From Lachnospiraceae bacterium (GTDB lineage: Bacteria; Bacillota; Clostridia; Lachnospirales; Lachnospiraceae), in NCBI GenBank assembly GCA_024682115.1, contig JAIKZO010000051.1:1-54047 (forward strand): a DNA stretch of 54,047 bases. The letters are read 5' to 3'. This document shows, one piece after another, positions 7,790 through 15,095 of the stretch. The stretch's first letter is position 1. Each line of letters starts with the position of its first letter. The position numbers and the translations under genes were made by a program. Below the pieces are notes generated by a model, which was not told the DNA's origin, searched no databases, and was given only the letters and a program-made list of their open reading frames with translations.

Positions 7790-7803
7790 ATATAAGTTGT
7801 CAA
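7775..7803 (-). promoter_or_regulatory. Consensus promoter of the radical SAM operon
   Basis: On the minus strand TTGACA (7798-7803), 17-base spacer, TATAAT (7775-7780). Over 39 bases it differs from the gpx promoter at only three positions, all inside the spacer next to -35. Confidence 0.85.
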
Positions 7804-7987
7804 GGGGTATTTATACTTGCGTCACTTCGGATGATATAATGGCATCTACAGGAGGGTTATGATATGTATTCAGCATCAGATAGAGTTTGTAAGTAGAAGT
7901 GATAGAGAGTGATTGTAAAAATGGTACGGTCTTGGTACGGTGACAGTTCCGTCCTTTCTATTACTTGATTTTTCGCAAGGGACTATA

Positions 7988-8007
7988 TTCGAATCCCACC
8001 CCCCGCG
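7988..8007 (+). repeat. att-like copy 2 of the tRNA-Ser 3' end
   Basis: Twenty bases starting TTCGAATCCCACCCCC match tRNA-Ser 3482-3501 with one change (T to C in the acceptor strand). No cloverleaf precedes it, so it is a transplanted 3' end. Confidence 0.65.
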
Positions 8008-8020
8008 CGACTTAAAAGGT

Positions 8021-8060
8021 CCGGGAACTTTGAATTTACAAGGTTTTCGGGCTTTTCTTT
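8021..8060 (+). terminator. Terminator beside att-like copy 2
   Basis: A 12-bp stem with G-U pairs (8021-8032 with 8039-8050) followed by GCTTTTCTTTTGC. Its loop resembles that of the terminator at 3676-3702. Confidence 0.6.
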
Positions 8061-8095
8061 TGCTTTTTTATAGTGGTTGACCACTGGTTGACTAG
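8036..8095 (-). pseudogene. Possible second integrase tail relic
   Basis: A startless minus-strand frame reads SLVNQWSTTIKKQKKSPKTL and stops, pointing into att-like copy 2. The DNA has two near copies of GGTTGAC. As at 3727-3818, tail pattern and position suggest the degenerate end of a tyrosine recombinase, without any catalytic remnant. Confidence 0.25.
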
Positions 8096-8117
8096 GCTCT
8101 ACGTCGGCAATCAATAC

Positions 8118-8146
8118 TTGATTCATAACGCCATAGCCTTTAATAT
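8118..8146 (+). promoter_or_regulatory. Likely promoter of the EamA gene
   Basis: TTGATT (8118-8123), 17-base spacer, TAATAT (8141-8146). It lies inside the upstream extension of the open frame, which argues that translation starts downstream of about 8155. Confidence 0.5.
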
Positions 8147-8165
8147 GGCAATTGAGTCATTAACT

Positions 8166-9053
8166 ATGAAGCAGAAAAATATGAACACAGGAAACGTCCG
8201 CGTCAACACATTTAAATACATAGTGGCTGTAGTGATCTACGGCACGATCGGTCCGATCCTCCGGTATATCAATCTGCCTCCGGAGATAGTTGTCTGCTCC
8301 AGGGGTGTGATCGGATCCCTGTCCATACTGTTATTCATGAAAGTAACCGGACGAAGGCTCGACGGTCAAGCGATAAGATCCAATATGGTACCTTTGATAC
8401 TGTCGGGAATATTCCTCGGATTAAACTGGGTATTCCTTTTTGCAGCCTACGTCAGGATCTCCGTTGCCGTAGCAAGCCTCCTTAACTACACCGCACCCAT
8501 AATGGTGGTGATCATTGCTCCTTTTCTTTATAAAGAAAAGATCAGCCCGTTTAAAGCGTTTTGCATCGCAGTCGCTTTTATCGGTGTTGTTCTGACCTCG
8601 GGAGTGGTGAGTGTCGGTATCGGCAGGATCGATCTGATCGGTATAGTTCTGCCCATACTGTCCGCCTTTGCGTTCGTTGGGATCGTCATCTGCAACAAAA
8701 GACTAACGTCTATAGATTCATACAATAAAGCGGTGATCCAGCTGGCTGCTTCGGCCATTACTGTTTTGCCCTACGCGATCATTTCAAACCTCGGCAGTGA
8801 TATCAGTCCCGATCCCAGGTCATTGATACTGACCGCAATGCTGGGGATCATACATACAGGAGCCGCCTACTGTCTCTATTTCAGCGCCCTTGGCATACTG
8901 TCTGTTCAGTCCATCGCACTGTTTGGATACCTTGAGCCGGTCGTCTCCGTCATAGGTTCCGTCTTTATATTGCATCAGAATCTGGATATCTACGGGTGGA
9001 TCGGAGCCGTGCTCATAATAGCCGCATCCGCCGCCAGTGAGTTGAAGCGGTAA
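8166..9053 (+). CDS. EamA-family (DMT superfamily) transporter
   Basis: About 295 residues with ten membrane segments in two homologous halves, as in EamA exporters of metabolites and amino acids. Landmarks are GPILRYINLPPEIVVCSRG after helix 1, LGLNWVFLFAAY at the end of the first half and GYLEPVVSVIGSVF near the end. The open frame runs back to 8073, but a promoter-like sequence at 8118-8146 and the usual family length favour ATG 8166; no convincing ribosome site is seen before it, so the start is uncertain (ATG 8181 is possible). The gene lies between two tRNA-Ser tail copies, which marks it as cargo of an integrated segment. Confidence 0.8.
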   Translation: MKQKNMNTGNVRVNTFKYIVAVVIYGTIGPILRYINLPPEIVVCSRGVIGSLSILLFMKVTGRRLDGQAIRSNMVPLILSGIFLGLNWVFLFAAYVRISVAVASLLNYTAPIMVVIIAPFLYKEKISPFKAFCIAVAFIGVVLTSGVVSVGIGRIDLIGIVLPILSAFAFVGIVICNKRLTSIDSYNKAVIQLAASAITVLPYAIISNLGSDISPDPRSLILTAMLGIIHTGAAYCLYFSALGILSVQSIALFGYLEPVVSVIGSVFILHQNLDIYGWIGAVLIIAASAASELKR

Positions 9054-9105
9054 CTGAATTCCTTTTCTGATATCCTTGACTTTCCGTTTCCAACACCGCA
9101 ACAGA

Positions 9106-9125
9106 CACCCCCTGCGTAAGAAAAA
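9106..9125 (+). repeat. att-like copy 3: tRNA-Ser 3' end plus flank
   Basis: CACCCCCTGCGTAAGAAAAA is identical to 3491-3510, covering the last 11 bases of the tRNA and nine bases of its own downstream flank. The match into the flank and the following terminator suggests that this is the original right-hand side of the tRNA gene, displaced by insertion. Confidence 0.65.
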
Positions 9126-9126
9126 A

Positions 9127-9150
9127 GAGTTCCTTTCGGAACTCCTTTTA
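9127..9150. terminator. Bidirectional terminator between EamA gene and secreted-protein gene
   Basis: GAGTTCC (9127-9133) pairs with GGAACTC (9138-9144) around TTTC. CTTTTA follows on the plus strand and TTTTTTCTT on the minus strand, so it can end both converging transcripts. Confidence 0.8.
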
Positions 9151-9161
9151 CGTTTCATTTA

Positions 9162-9878
9162 TTACAGAGTATTAAGATACTTTTTCAGTTTGTCACGGGA
9201 CAGTTTCCCGGTTCCGTAAAGGGCAAGCTTCTGAGCTACCTGCTGGGCTTTTGCCGTGCTTCCGAATCTGTAAGAATCTAGTCCGAAATCAGGTGAAAAG
9301 TCTTCTTTAAGGATGTAAGCGTTAAACTGTCCGTAGCTGTTTCCCTGAGTACTGTATGAAAATGTTACTGTGTGATTCCATCCGAAGCAGCCTATAAAGT
9401 ATTCGCTTGATCCCGGAAGTCCGGAAGGAGTTGTTTCAAATCCGAGCGCTGTAAGATATGCGTTCATATCTTCCACTGTATAGGGCTGCGCATCAGCAAC
9501 CGATGAAATGCAGAATACGTATGAAAACGGAGCTGTATTGCTTTTGGCAAGTACTCCCGTGTATGCTTTGGTAACACCGACATAGGAACTGAGGTCATTG
9601 GTCCCCAGCAGCTCAGGTGTCGTTCCGGCACCACATTCGGTCAGTTCAACCATCTTACCGCCTATATTATATGCCTGAAGCGTGGCAGGAAAGAAACAGT
9701 ATGCACATACCGCTCCGTTGATATCATAATAATTTCTTGTCTGCTGTATCGTACCGATAATGGTTACCTGTGCAGGAGCAGCCGCAGCTTCAGTATTTGT
9801 CGGGACAAAAAGAAGAACGCAGCCAACCATTGCAAGTATCGTAATGACTGATATGAATCTTTTTGCTATGGATCTCAT
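9162..9878 (-). CDS. Secreted protein of unknown function
   Basis: 238 residues from ATG 9878, chosen because GGGAGG precedes it and a clear signal peptide follows (MRSIAKRF, then a hydrophobic core to about residue 26, cleavage near NTEAAAA). The frame extends upstream to 10091, but that part is unrelated in character. The mature part starts with a beta-rich segment containing CAYC and a second cysteine in LTECG, then a region with repeated Tyr/Phe/Ser motifs. The C-terminus (STAKAQQVAQKLALYGTGKLSRDKLKKYLNTL region) is helical and basic. I do not recognise the family. It is a single-gene unit, converging on the EamA gene and sharing its terminator. Confidence 0.7.
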   Translation of the reverse strand: MRSIAKRFISVITILAMVGCVLLFVPTNTEAAAAPAQVTIIGTIQQTRNYYDINGAVCAYCFFPATLQAYNIGGKMVELTECGAGTTPELLGTNDLSSYVGVTKAYTGVLAKSNTAPFSYVFCISSVADAQPYTVEDMNAYLTALGFETTPSGLPGSSEYFIGCFGWNHTVTFSYSTQGNSYGQFNAYILKEDFSPDFGLDSYRFGSTAKAQQVAQKLALYGTGKLSRDKLKKYLNTL

Positions 9879-10070
9879 ATATATTCCTCCCAAAAAGGAT
9901 TTTATTTGTAGAGTTATTATATACCCATTTGACTGAATGTTAAATACTTTTTTGGTACTTTTGTCACAATCTTCTCTCCGGCGTAAAAAAAGGAGTCCTA
10001 ATTGATATGTACCCGGTGGAAGCATTTTTGATCCTGCAGGGTACAGATCAGAATTTGTCCGAATGATAAA

Positions 10071-10105
10071 ACAGCGGAAATAAACAAACATGCTAATCCC
10101 GCTGT
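10071..10105. repeat. Stem-loop 1 of an intergenic hairpin cluster
   Basis: ACAGCGG (10071-10077) pairs with CCGCTGT (10099-10105). Confidence 0.5.
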
Positions 10106-10132
10106 AGTAAACATTACTTTTGTGCAGATCCT

Positions 10133-10168
10133 GACGGCGGAAAACTCAGAATGACAAATTCCGCTGTC
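10133..10168. repeat. Stem-loop 2 of an intergenic hairpin cluster
   Basis: GACGGCGGAA (10133-10142) pairs with TTCCGCTGTC (10159-10168), ten pairs with one G-U. Confidence 0.55.
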
Positions 10169-10196
10169 GAAATGCAATCTTATACTCCGATTTGGG

Positions 10197-10228
10197 CAGC
10201 GAAAAACATAGATTCATAAAAATCGCTG
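10197..10228. repeat. Stem-loop 3 of an intergenic hairpin cluster
   Basis: CAGCGA (10197-10202) pairs with TCGCTG (10223-10228). Confidence 0.45.
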
Positions 10229-10263
10229 TAAAATATGTGTGATCGGGAATGAAACAGCGGAAA

Positions 10264-10292
10264 TGGACCGCGAACCCCGTCCCTTGGGTCCA
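10264..10292 (+). repeat. 29-nt dispersed repeat, copy A
   Basis: Starts TGGACCGCGAACCCCGTCCC and ends GGGTCCA, so the tips (TGGACC/GGTCCA) are inverted repeats. Confidence 0.7.
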
Positions 10293-10293
10293 A

Positions 10294-10323
10294 TGGACCG
10301 CAAACCCCGTCCCCAAGAGACCA
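10294..10323 (+). repeat. 29-nt dispersed repeat, copy B
   Basis: Starts TGGACCGCAAACCCCGTCCC, a direct neighbour of copy A; its right end has decayed to AAGAGACC. Confidence 0.65.
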
Positions 10324-10329
10324 TCGGGG

Positions 10330-11715
10330 TCAGGAGCGGTTGGGAATGGTGGCGCGGTGGATCCACTTTTTGCCGTTAAGACGGAACAGGAGCCAGAAAG
10401 ATTTGATTATATAGTCGATCCTTAATGCTATGAGAACCCAGAACGGGGACCAGCCCCATACAAGGCCTGCGAAGTATCCGAGAGGAATTGAAGCTACCCA
10501 CTGGAATAATATATCTGCGATCATCAGGAACCTGGTATCGCCGCCTCCGCGAAGCACTCCCTTGCTGAGGGTGCCCTGGATCGTCTGGAAGCAGGTCATG
10601 ACCGCACTTGCCAGCATCATGTAGCGTGTAATCGCGACGGTTTCCGCCGTGATATCATAGAAGCGGACGGACCAGTTGCCTGCCGTCAAAACAAGGAAGG
10701 CGCCTACTACTCCGACTGCGAAACTCATCAGAACAAAAGACCATCCTTCACGTCTGGCCTTATCAAAATCCCCTTCACCGACGGCCTGGCCTACCATGAC
10801 TCCGGAGGCGCTGGCCATACCGGAATTGGCTACCGTACACATACGATCCACAACCGCCACTATGGCATACGCGCTTACTATCTCACGGCCCATATGGCCA
10901 AGGATCATGGATATTGCAGAGGCTGCAAGCGCAAGGATCGTATCGCTTATTATCGCGGGGAGCCCCAGGCGAACAAACTCATTAAAGAGCGTCCGCCCCG
11001 GAAGCTTCAGTATACCGCCCGGACGGTATACCAATATTTTATCTACCCGCAGTATATACAATGCACACACGGTCAGCTCGACCACTCTTGCGCAGAGAGT
11101 CCCTATGGCTGCACCTGTGACGCCCATGGCCGGAAATCCGAGTTTACCGAAAATGAATATATAGTTACAACCGATGTTTACGACGAAAGAAATAAGGGAT
11201 ATATAGAGTCCTAGTCTTGCATTTCCCACACTTCGTATGACATTGGAGATCACAAGGCTTATCCCGTGCGGCAGGTATATGAGCGAAGTAACCCTGAGGT
11301 ATGATACGCCCTCGCGTATCACATCCGCATCCTTGGTATATGCTGTCATTATCTGTTCGGCGAAAAAGAAAGAAGCCAGAGCGAACAGCGTTCCCGTTAT
11401 CAGGATAAGCTGTATGAGAAGATCGAATACCTTGTGCACGGCCTCTTTATCATCGGCTCCCCAGTATTGGGCGGACAGCACCAGACCTGCGGCACTTAAT
11501 CCCATGCATAGAAAAGTAAATATGGTATAGAACTGGTTGGCAAGGGAGGATGCCGATATCGACACCTCTCCAAGCCTTCCCACCATTATGGTGTCCATCA
11601 TATTTACTCCGGTATTGATAAGATACTGTAGTACGACAGGGACTATGATCACCATAGCCCTGGCGTAGAAACTCCTGTCAGTGATGATTATTCTGCTAAG
11701 CTTGAACTTTTTCAT
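10330..11715 (-). CDS. MATE-family efflux transporter
   Basis: 461 residues, twelve membrane segments, full length for MATE. Family marks are INTGVNMMDTIMVGRLG after the first helix and the equivalent segment of the second half around residue 250 (LGLPAIISDTIL). It would export drugs or metabolites using a Na+ or H+ gradient. It follows the arabinofuranosidase gene by 37 bases on the same strand and may be the last gene of that transcript, though a link to arabinose metabolism is not apparent. The 3' end is bordered by two copies of the 29-nt repeat rather than by a standard terminator. Confidence 0.9.
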   Translation of the reverse strand: MKKFKLSRIIITDRSFYARAMVIIVPVVLQYLINTGVNMMDTIMVGRLGEVSISASSLANQFYTIFTFLCMGLSAAGLVLSAQYWGADDKEAVHKVFDLLIQLILITGTLFALASFFFAEQIMTAYTKDADVIREGVSYLRVTSLIYLPHGISLVISNVIRSVGNARLGLYISLISFVVNIGCNYIFIFGKLGFPAMGVTGAAIGTLCARVVELTVCALYILRVDKILVYRPGGILKLPGRTLFNEFVRLGLPAIISDTILALAASAISMILGHMGREIVSAYAIVAVVDRMCTVANSGMASASGVMVGQAVGEGDFDKARREGWSFVLMSFAVGVVGAFLVLTAGNWSVRFYDITAETVAITRYMMLASAVMTCFQTIQGTLSKGVLRGGGDTRFLMIADILFQWVASIPLGYFAGLVWGWSPFWVLIALRIDYIIKSFWLLFRLNGKKWIHRATIPNRS

Positions 11716-11752
11716 ACCACTTCCCGGCTTTGATACACATTAATTCAGATAC

Positions 11753-13348
11753 TTATGCTTTCACGAATCTGAATACGTTCCAAGAAAGAGGTTTAAGCTC
11801 TGCTTTTACGGTCATGTCTTCACATACCGTGTCCTTAGCCGGAACGGGAGCAAGATCTATTTCCATATCAGTGCTCGGCGTCCTGTCTTCCGTGAACATC
11901 TCCGAATGGCCTTCAAAACGCATGCCTGAGATACCCGTGATATCCAGAGTGAACTCTGCGGTGTCTTCCCAGTCGCGGTTTATAACAAAGACCGTAAGCT
12001 CTCCCGTTGCGGCGTCATATGCTGCAGCGGAATCGATGAAGTCTACCTGATCCTGTTCATGGTATCTGTGCGTATCATCGAGAGCGAAGCTTTCAAGATC
12101 ATATTTCTCACACTCAACTGCGGTCTGGAGAGATACTCCGTGACCGTATTTCATGAGATCTGCGTATGTATGATATGCCGGAACGGTGAATACATGATCA
12201 TGATCGCAGCCTGCCGCTACTCCAAGACCTGATGTCATGCAGCCGATCTTCACACGGTCAGCGTGACGGATCATCTCCATGATGACGCCTGCATTTCCGA
12301 GTGCCATAAGCATCGGATCCATAGGCGGGAATGAGCGTGAAGGCATGTTGTCGGGATCGTGACGTACATATTCACGGTTCGGATCAAAGACATAATGAGT
12401 GCCGGGTTCGATATAAGCCTCTCTTCCGAAATGAATAGGCTTTTTCTCCATAGGGAATACGCCGTATTCATCAAGCGAAAGCTTCATTACTTTAGGAGAT
12501 CTTAACAGCGACTGTACATAGTCACAAAGTGCGATCTCCGTGCGGAAATAGTCTTCATAGTAGCGTGATGCAGCCATAAACTGTGCATAATTTCCGATCT
12601 CAGCCGACTGGTAATGGTGCATTGAAATGTAGTCGACCGCGTTATAGCATTCCTTAAGAACCTGCAGATCCCAGTCGGGATAATGCGAAAGATCCGGAGA
12701 ACTTGATACGCAGACTGCGGTCTCGATGCTTCCGTCGACCCACTTCATGGCCTTGGATGTTTCGTTACAGAGGATTCCGTAACCTCTGGGATCCTTATCC
12801 CAGGAAGCAACCTGCCAGGGTCCGTCCATCTCGTTTCCGAGATACCATACCTTGACACCGTAAGGTTTCTCATGGCCGTATTTTTTTCTAAGGTCAGACC
12901 AATATGTTCCGCCGGGATGATTGGTGTATTCAACATTGTATATGGCATCATTTATATCGCCTGTGCCGAGATTTATGGTATACATCGGCTCAAGGCCCGT
13001 CTTTTCTGCCCACTGCAGATATTCGTCGTGCCCGACATCGTTCGGATAATACTGATGCCATGCTATATCCAGATGCTCCTTTCTGTTTTCCTTGGGACCG
13101 ATGGAATCCTTCCAGTCCCAGCCGGATACGAAATTTCCTCCGGGGAGACGTACTGCGGGTACGTCTGTTTTTTTCAAAGCTTCGATCCAGTCTTTACGAA
13201 AGCCCTGCTCATCCGCGGTCGGATGCTTCGGGTTGTACATGTTTCCGTAAACGATCGATCCGATGGGCTCCATGAATGCTCCATAGATACGCCTGGATAT
13301 GCTGCCGATCTTGAAATTTGGATTAACCGATACTTTTGCTTTTTTCAT
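11753..13348 (-). CDS. abfA: Alpha-L-arabinofuranosidase, GH51
   Basis: 531 residues, full length for intracellular GH51. The (beta/alpha)8 barrel carries the acid/base Glu173 in YLGNEMDGPW and the nucleophile Glu294 in LSLDEYG; RLPGGNFVSGWDW (67-79) lines the substrate pocket. A beta-sandwich domain ends the protein (about 400-531). There is no signal peptide, so it trims arabinose from imported arabino-oligosaccharides in the cytoplasm. It lies 42 bases after a solute-binding lipoprotein gene and close to a YesM/YesN system and sugar permeases, which fits uptake followed by hydrolysis. Confidence 0.93.
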   Translation of the reverse strand: MKKAKVSVNPNFKIGSISRRIYGAFMEPIGSIVYGNMYNPKHPTADEQGFRKDWIEALKKTDVPAVRLPGGNFVSGWDWKDSIGPKENRKEHLDIAWHQYYPNDVGHDEYLQWAEKTGLEPMYTINLGTGDINDAIYNVEYTNHPGGTYWSDLRKKYGHEKPYGVKVWYLGNEMDGPWQVASWDKDPRGYGILCNETSKAMKWVDGSIETAVCVSSSPDLSHYPDWDLQVLKECYNAVDYISMHHYQSAEIGNYAQFMAASRYYEDYFRTEIALCDYVQSLLRSPKVMKLSLDEYGVFPMEKKPIHFGREAYIEPGTHYVFDPNREYVRHDPDNMPSRSFPPMDPMLMALGNAGVIMEMIRHADRVKIGCMTSGLGVAAGCDHDHVFTVPAYHTYADLMKYGHGVSLQTAVECEKYDLESFALDDTHRYHEQDQVDFIDSAAAYDAATGELTVFVINRDWEDTAEFTLDITGISGMRFEGHSEMFTEDRTPSTDMEIDLAPVPAKDTVCEDMTVKAELKPLSWNVFRFVKA

Positions 13349-13390
13349 GTTTCTTTTCCTTTCTTATATATTAACGATTATTTTTCCCCA

Positions 13391-14998
13391 TTATTTCACG
13401 CCGTTTTCAGCAAACCACACATCAAGCTGACGTTGCTTTTCAGCGATATATTTGTTAAGGCCTGCTTTTTTAAGTTTGTCGTTGAATTCCGCGGTTCCCG
13501 AAACCGGATCAAGGAATCCGTACAGGAGCTGATTGGCATATTCGTCATATATGTTCTTCAATGCCGCATATTCCGCCGTATATTCACTGTTATCAAAGGT
13601 AAAGCCCATTGCTATGGATTTTTGCGAATTCTCGTTGAATTCCTTTATCTGGGAACCCAGGTCCTCGGAGCTTCCTTCCCATACGGGGCAGATATACTGA
13701 TTGGGCAGTTCCCAGTTCATAGTGTGATACCACTCCGCATTCCGGGTATCCACTCCTTCCGGGAAATGAATATGACCGTCGGGCTCCGTAACATAGTCCG
13801 TACCTTCTTCACCCCATACGAGCAAGGTGGAAAGCTGCGGATCCGAATACAGTTCGTTCATAAGCTGGACCGCTGCAACGGGATCCGGAGACGCCTGATT
13901 AAGACAGGTTATAACTGAGGTGATACCCGTAGACTTTATTATGTCCTGTCCGAGGCGGAACACGATCATTTCTCTTCCGCACTCGCCGGAGATCTGAGCC
14001 TTGTAACCGGGTTTGGACTGAGCCAGCATGGACATATAAGCACCGGATTTGACCTTTGCCGAACCCGAAGTATTGTCGGTCAGAGCATCGGGAGATATGA
14101 AACCCATCTGTTTCCATCTGTACATACGCTTGACCATCTCCATCCACTCGTCGCTCTCCATAAGGTTTACGACCGTTTTGTCCTTAGTGGGATCCATAAG
14201 AACTCCGAACCAGTCATTTCCCAGGTCGTCGACGATGCTGCCCTGTGAAAACTGGTTTCCGGACACTGCGAATGCATACTTGTCGGGGAATTCCACGCGC
14301 AGTCTCGCATAGATATTCTCGATCTCATCCCATGTTGAAGGAACTTCCTGTCTTTCATCTTCCTCATATTCGTATCCGATCGCATCCAAGTATTCCTTGC
14401 CGATCACGATCACATTTGCGGTAATTGCATAATCTTTAATCGGCGGAATGCCATACAGATGTCCGGCATATTTGCAGGCTTCCTGGTATTCTTTCGGGAC
14501 AAGTTCTTCTATTCCCGGGCCGTATGTACTGAGGAGATCGTCTTTGTCCAGGTCATAGCAGAAACCGTTATTGACACAGCTTGTGTATCCGAGAACGTTA
14601 CCGCCGTACCAGTCGATCTGCCTGTCATGGTTGGCCAGATAAAGCTGGATATCCTGCCCGTATGACGTGAAGTCCAGCATCAGAAGCTCTATCTCAAGAC
14701 AGAGTTTCTCGCGAAGGATCTTGTTCATCGCTTCCTGGATCCTTTCGGTTCCCGCAGGGCTTCCGGTCCAGGTATATATAGCGTAAGTTACCTTCTGATA
14801 CTTACCGGTCTTCTCATACTCCGCTCTGCGGTCTTCTATGGCTTTCCTGTAAGCCGGGGACATATTACTTTCCGTTGTATCGGCTGATATAGCAGAAGTA
14901 TCATTTTGGTATACGGTCTTATCCGTACCGCATGATGCAAGAGGCAGCACCATAGACAGGATGAGCAGAAACGCTGCAAGCTTCCTCATTCTTTTCAA
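13391..14998 (-). CDS. Sugar-binding lipoprotein of a CUT1-type ABC importer (SBP2)
   Basis: 535 residues. A lipoprotein signal peptide ends in LASC (Cys23), anchoring it outside the membrane. The remainder is a two-lobed family-1-like solute-binding protein with many aromatic residues. The start is TTG 14998: GGAGG lies eight bases upstream, while the next ATG (14989) is too far. It is homologous to the SBP at 19603-21153, sharing the C-terminal pattern 'L..AG....IAEKQ.QLD'. It lies upstream of abfA and is separated from the permease genes by the YesM/YesN pair, so it either uses the same permeases or has lost its own. Confidence 0.85.
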   Translation of the reverse strand: MKRMRKLAAFLLILSMVLPLASCGTDKTVYQNDTSAISADTTESNMSPAYRKAIEDRRAEYEKTGKYQKVTYAIYTWTGSPAGTERIQEAMNKILREKLCLEIELLMLDFTSYGQDIQLYLANHDRQIDWYGGNVLGYTSCVNNGFCYDLDKDDLLSTYGPGIEELVPKEYQEACKYAGHLYGIPPIKDYAITANVIVIGKEYLDAIGYEYEEDERQEVPSTWDEIENIYARLRVEFPDKYAFAVSGNQFSQGSIVDDLGNDWFGVLMDPTKDKTVVNLMESDEWMEMVKRMYRWKQMGFISPDALTDNTSGSAKVKSGAYMSMLAQSKPGYKAQISGECGREMIVFRLGQDIIKSTGITSVITCLNQASPDPVAAVQLMNELYSDPQLSTLLVWGEEGTDYVTEPDGHIHFPEGVDTRNAEWYHTMNWELPNQYICPVWEGSSEDLGSQIKEFNENSQKSIAMGFTFDNSEYTAEYAALKNIYDEYANQLLYGFLDPVSGTAEFNDKLKKAGLNKYIAEKQRQLDVWFAENGVK

Positions 14999-15095
14999 TA
15001 TCGGATCCTCCTTTTACAAAGAGCATGGAATAATATACACTTGCTATTTTCTCTAATAATCAGTATCATTTTAACAGTAACCGGAAGGTGAATAT

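Larger units (their letters stand above)
7726..8165. other. Gene-free 440 bases: promoter, gene relics, att-like copy 2
   Basis: Contains the radical SAM operon promoter (7775-7803), then on the plus strand a 10-codon frame with a good AGGAGGG site (7864-7896) that stops at once and looks like a truncated gene, a repeat-rich stretch with two copies of GGTACGGT (about 7924-7942), the second att-like tRNA tail (7988-8007), a terminator (8021-8060), a second integrase-tail-like relic on the minus strand (8036-8095), and the promoter of the EamA gene. Confidence 0.55.
9879..10329. other. Gene-free 451 bases: hairpin cluster and 29-nt repeats
   Basis: No supportable gene. Three consecutive stem-loops with related arms (10071-10105, 10133-10168, 10197-10228) share the core CAGCG(G/A)/(T/C)CGCTG. 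They are followed by another AACAGCGGAAAT and two copies of the dispersed 29-nt repeat (10264-10292, 10294-10323) that abut the MATE gene stop. Confidence 0.5.

Noticed and set aside
7864-7896. 10-codon frame with a good ribosome site
   Set aside because: Ends at once; best seen as the remnant of a truncated gene within the integration scars.
8073-8165. N-terminal extension of the EamA open frame
   Set aside because: It covers a promoter-like sequence and an att/terminator relic, and would add about 31 residues not expected in the family.
12872-13918. 348-codon plus-strand frame
   Set aside because: Antisense to the GH51 and SBP2 genes, spans the gap between them and has no recognisable domain or ribosome site.
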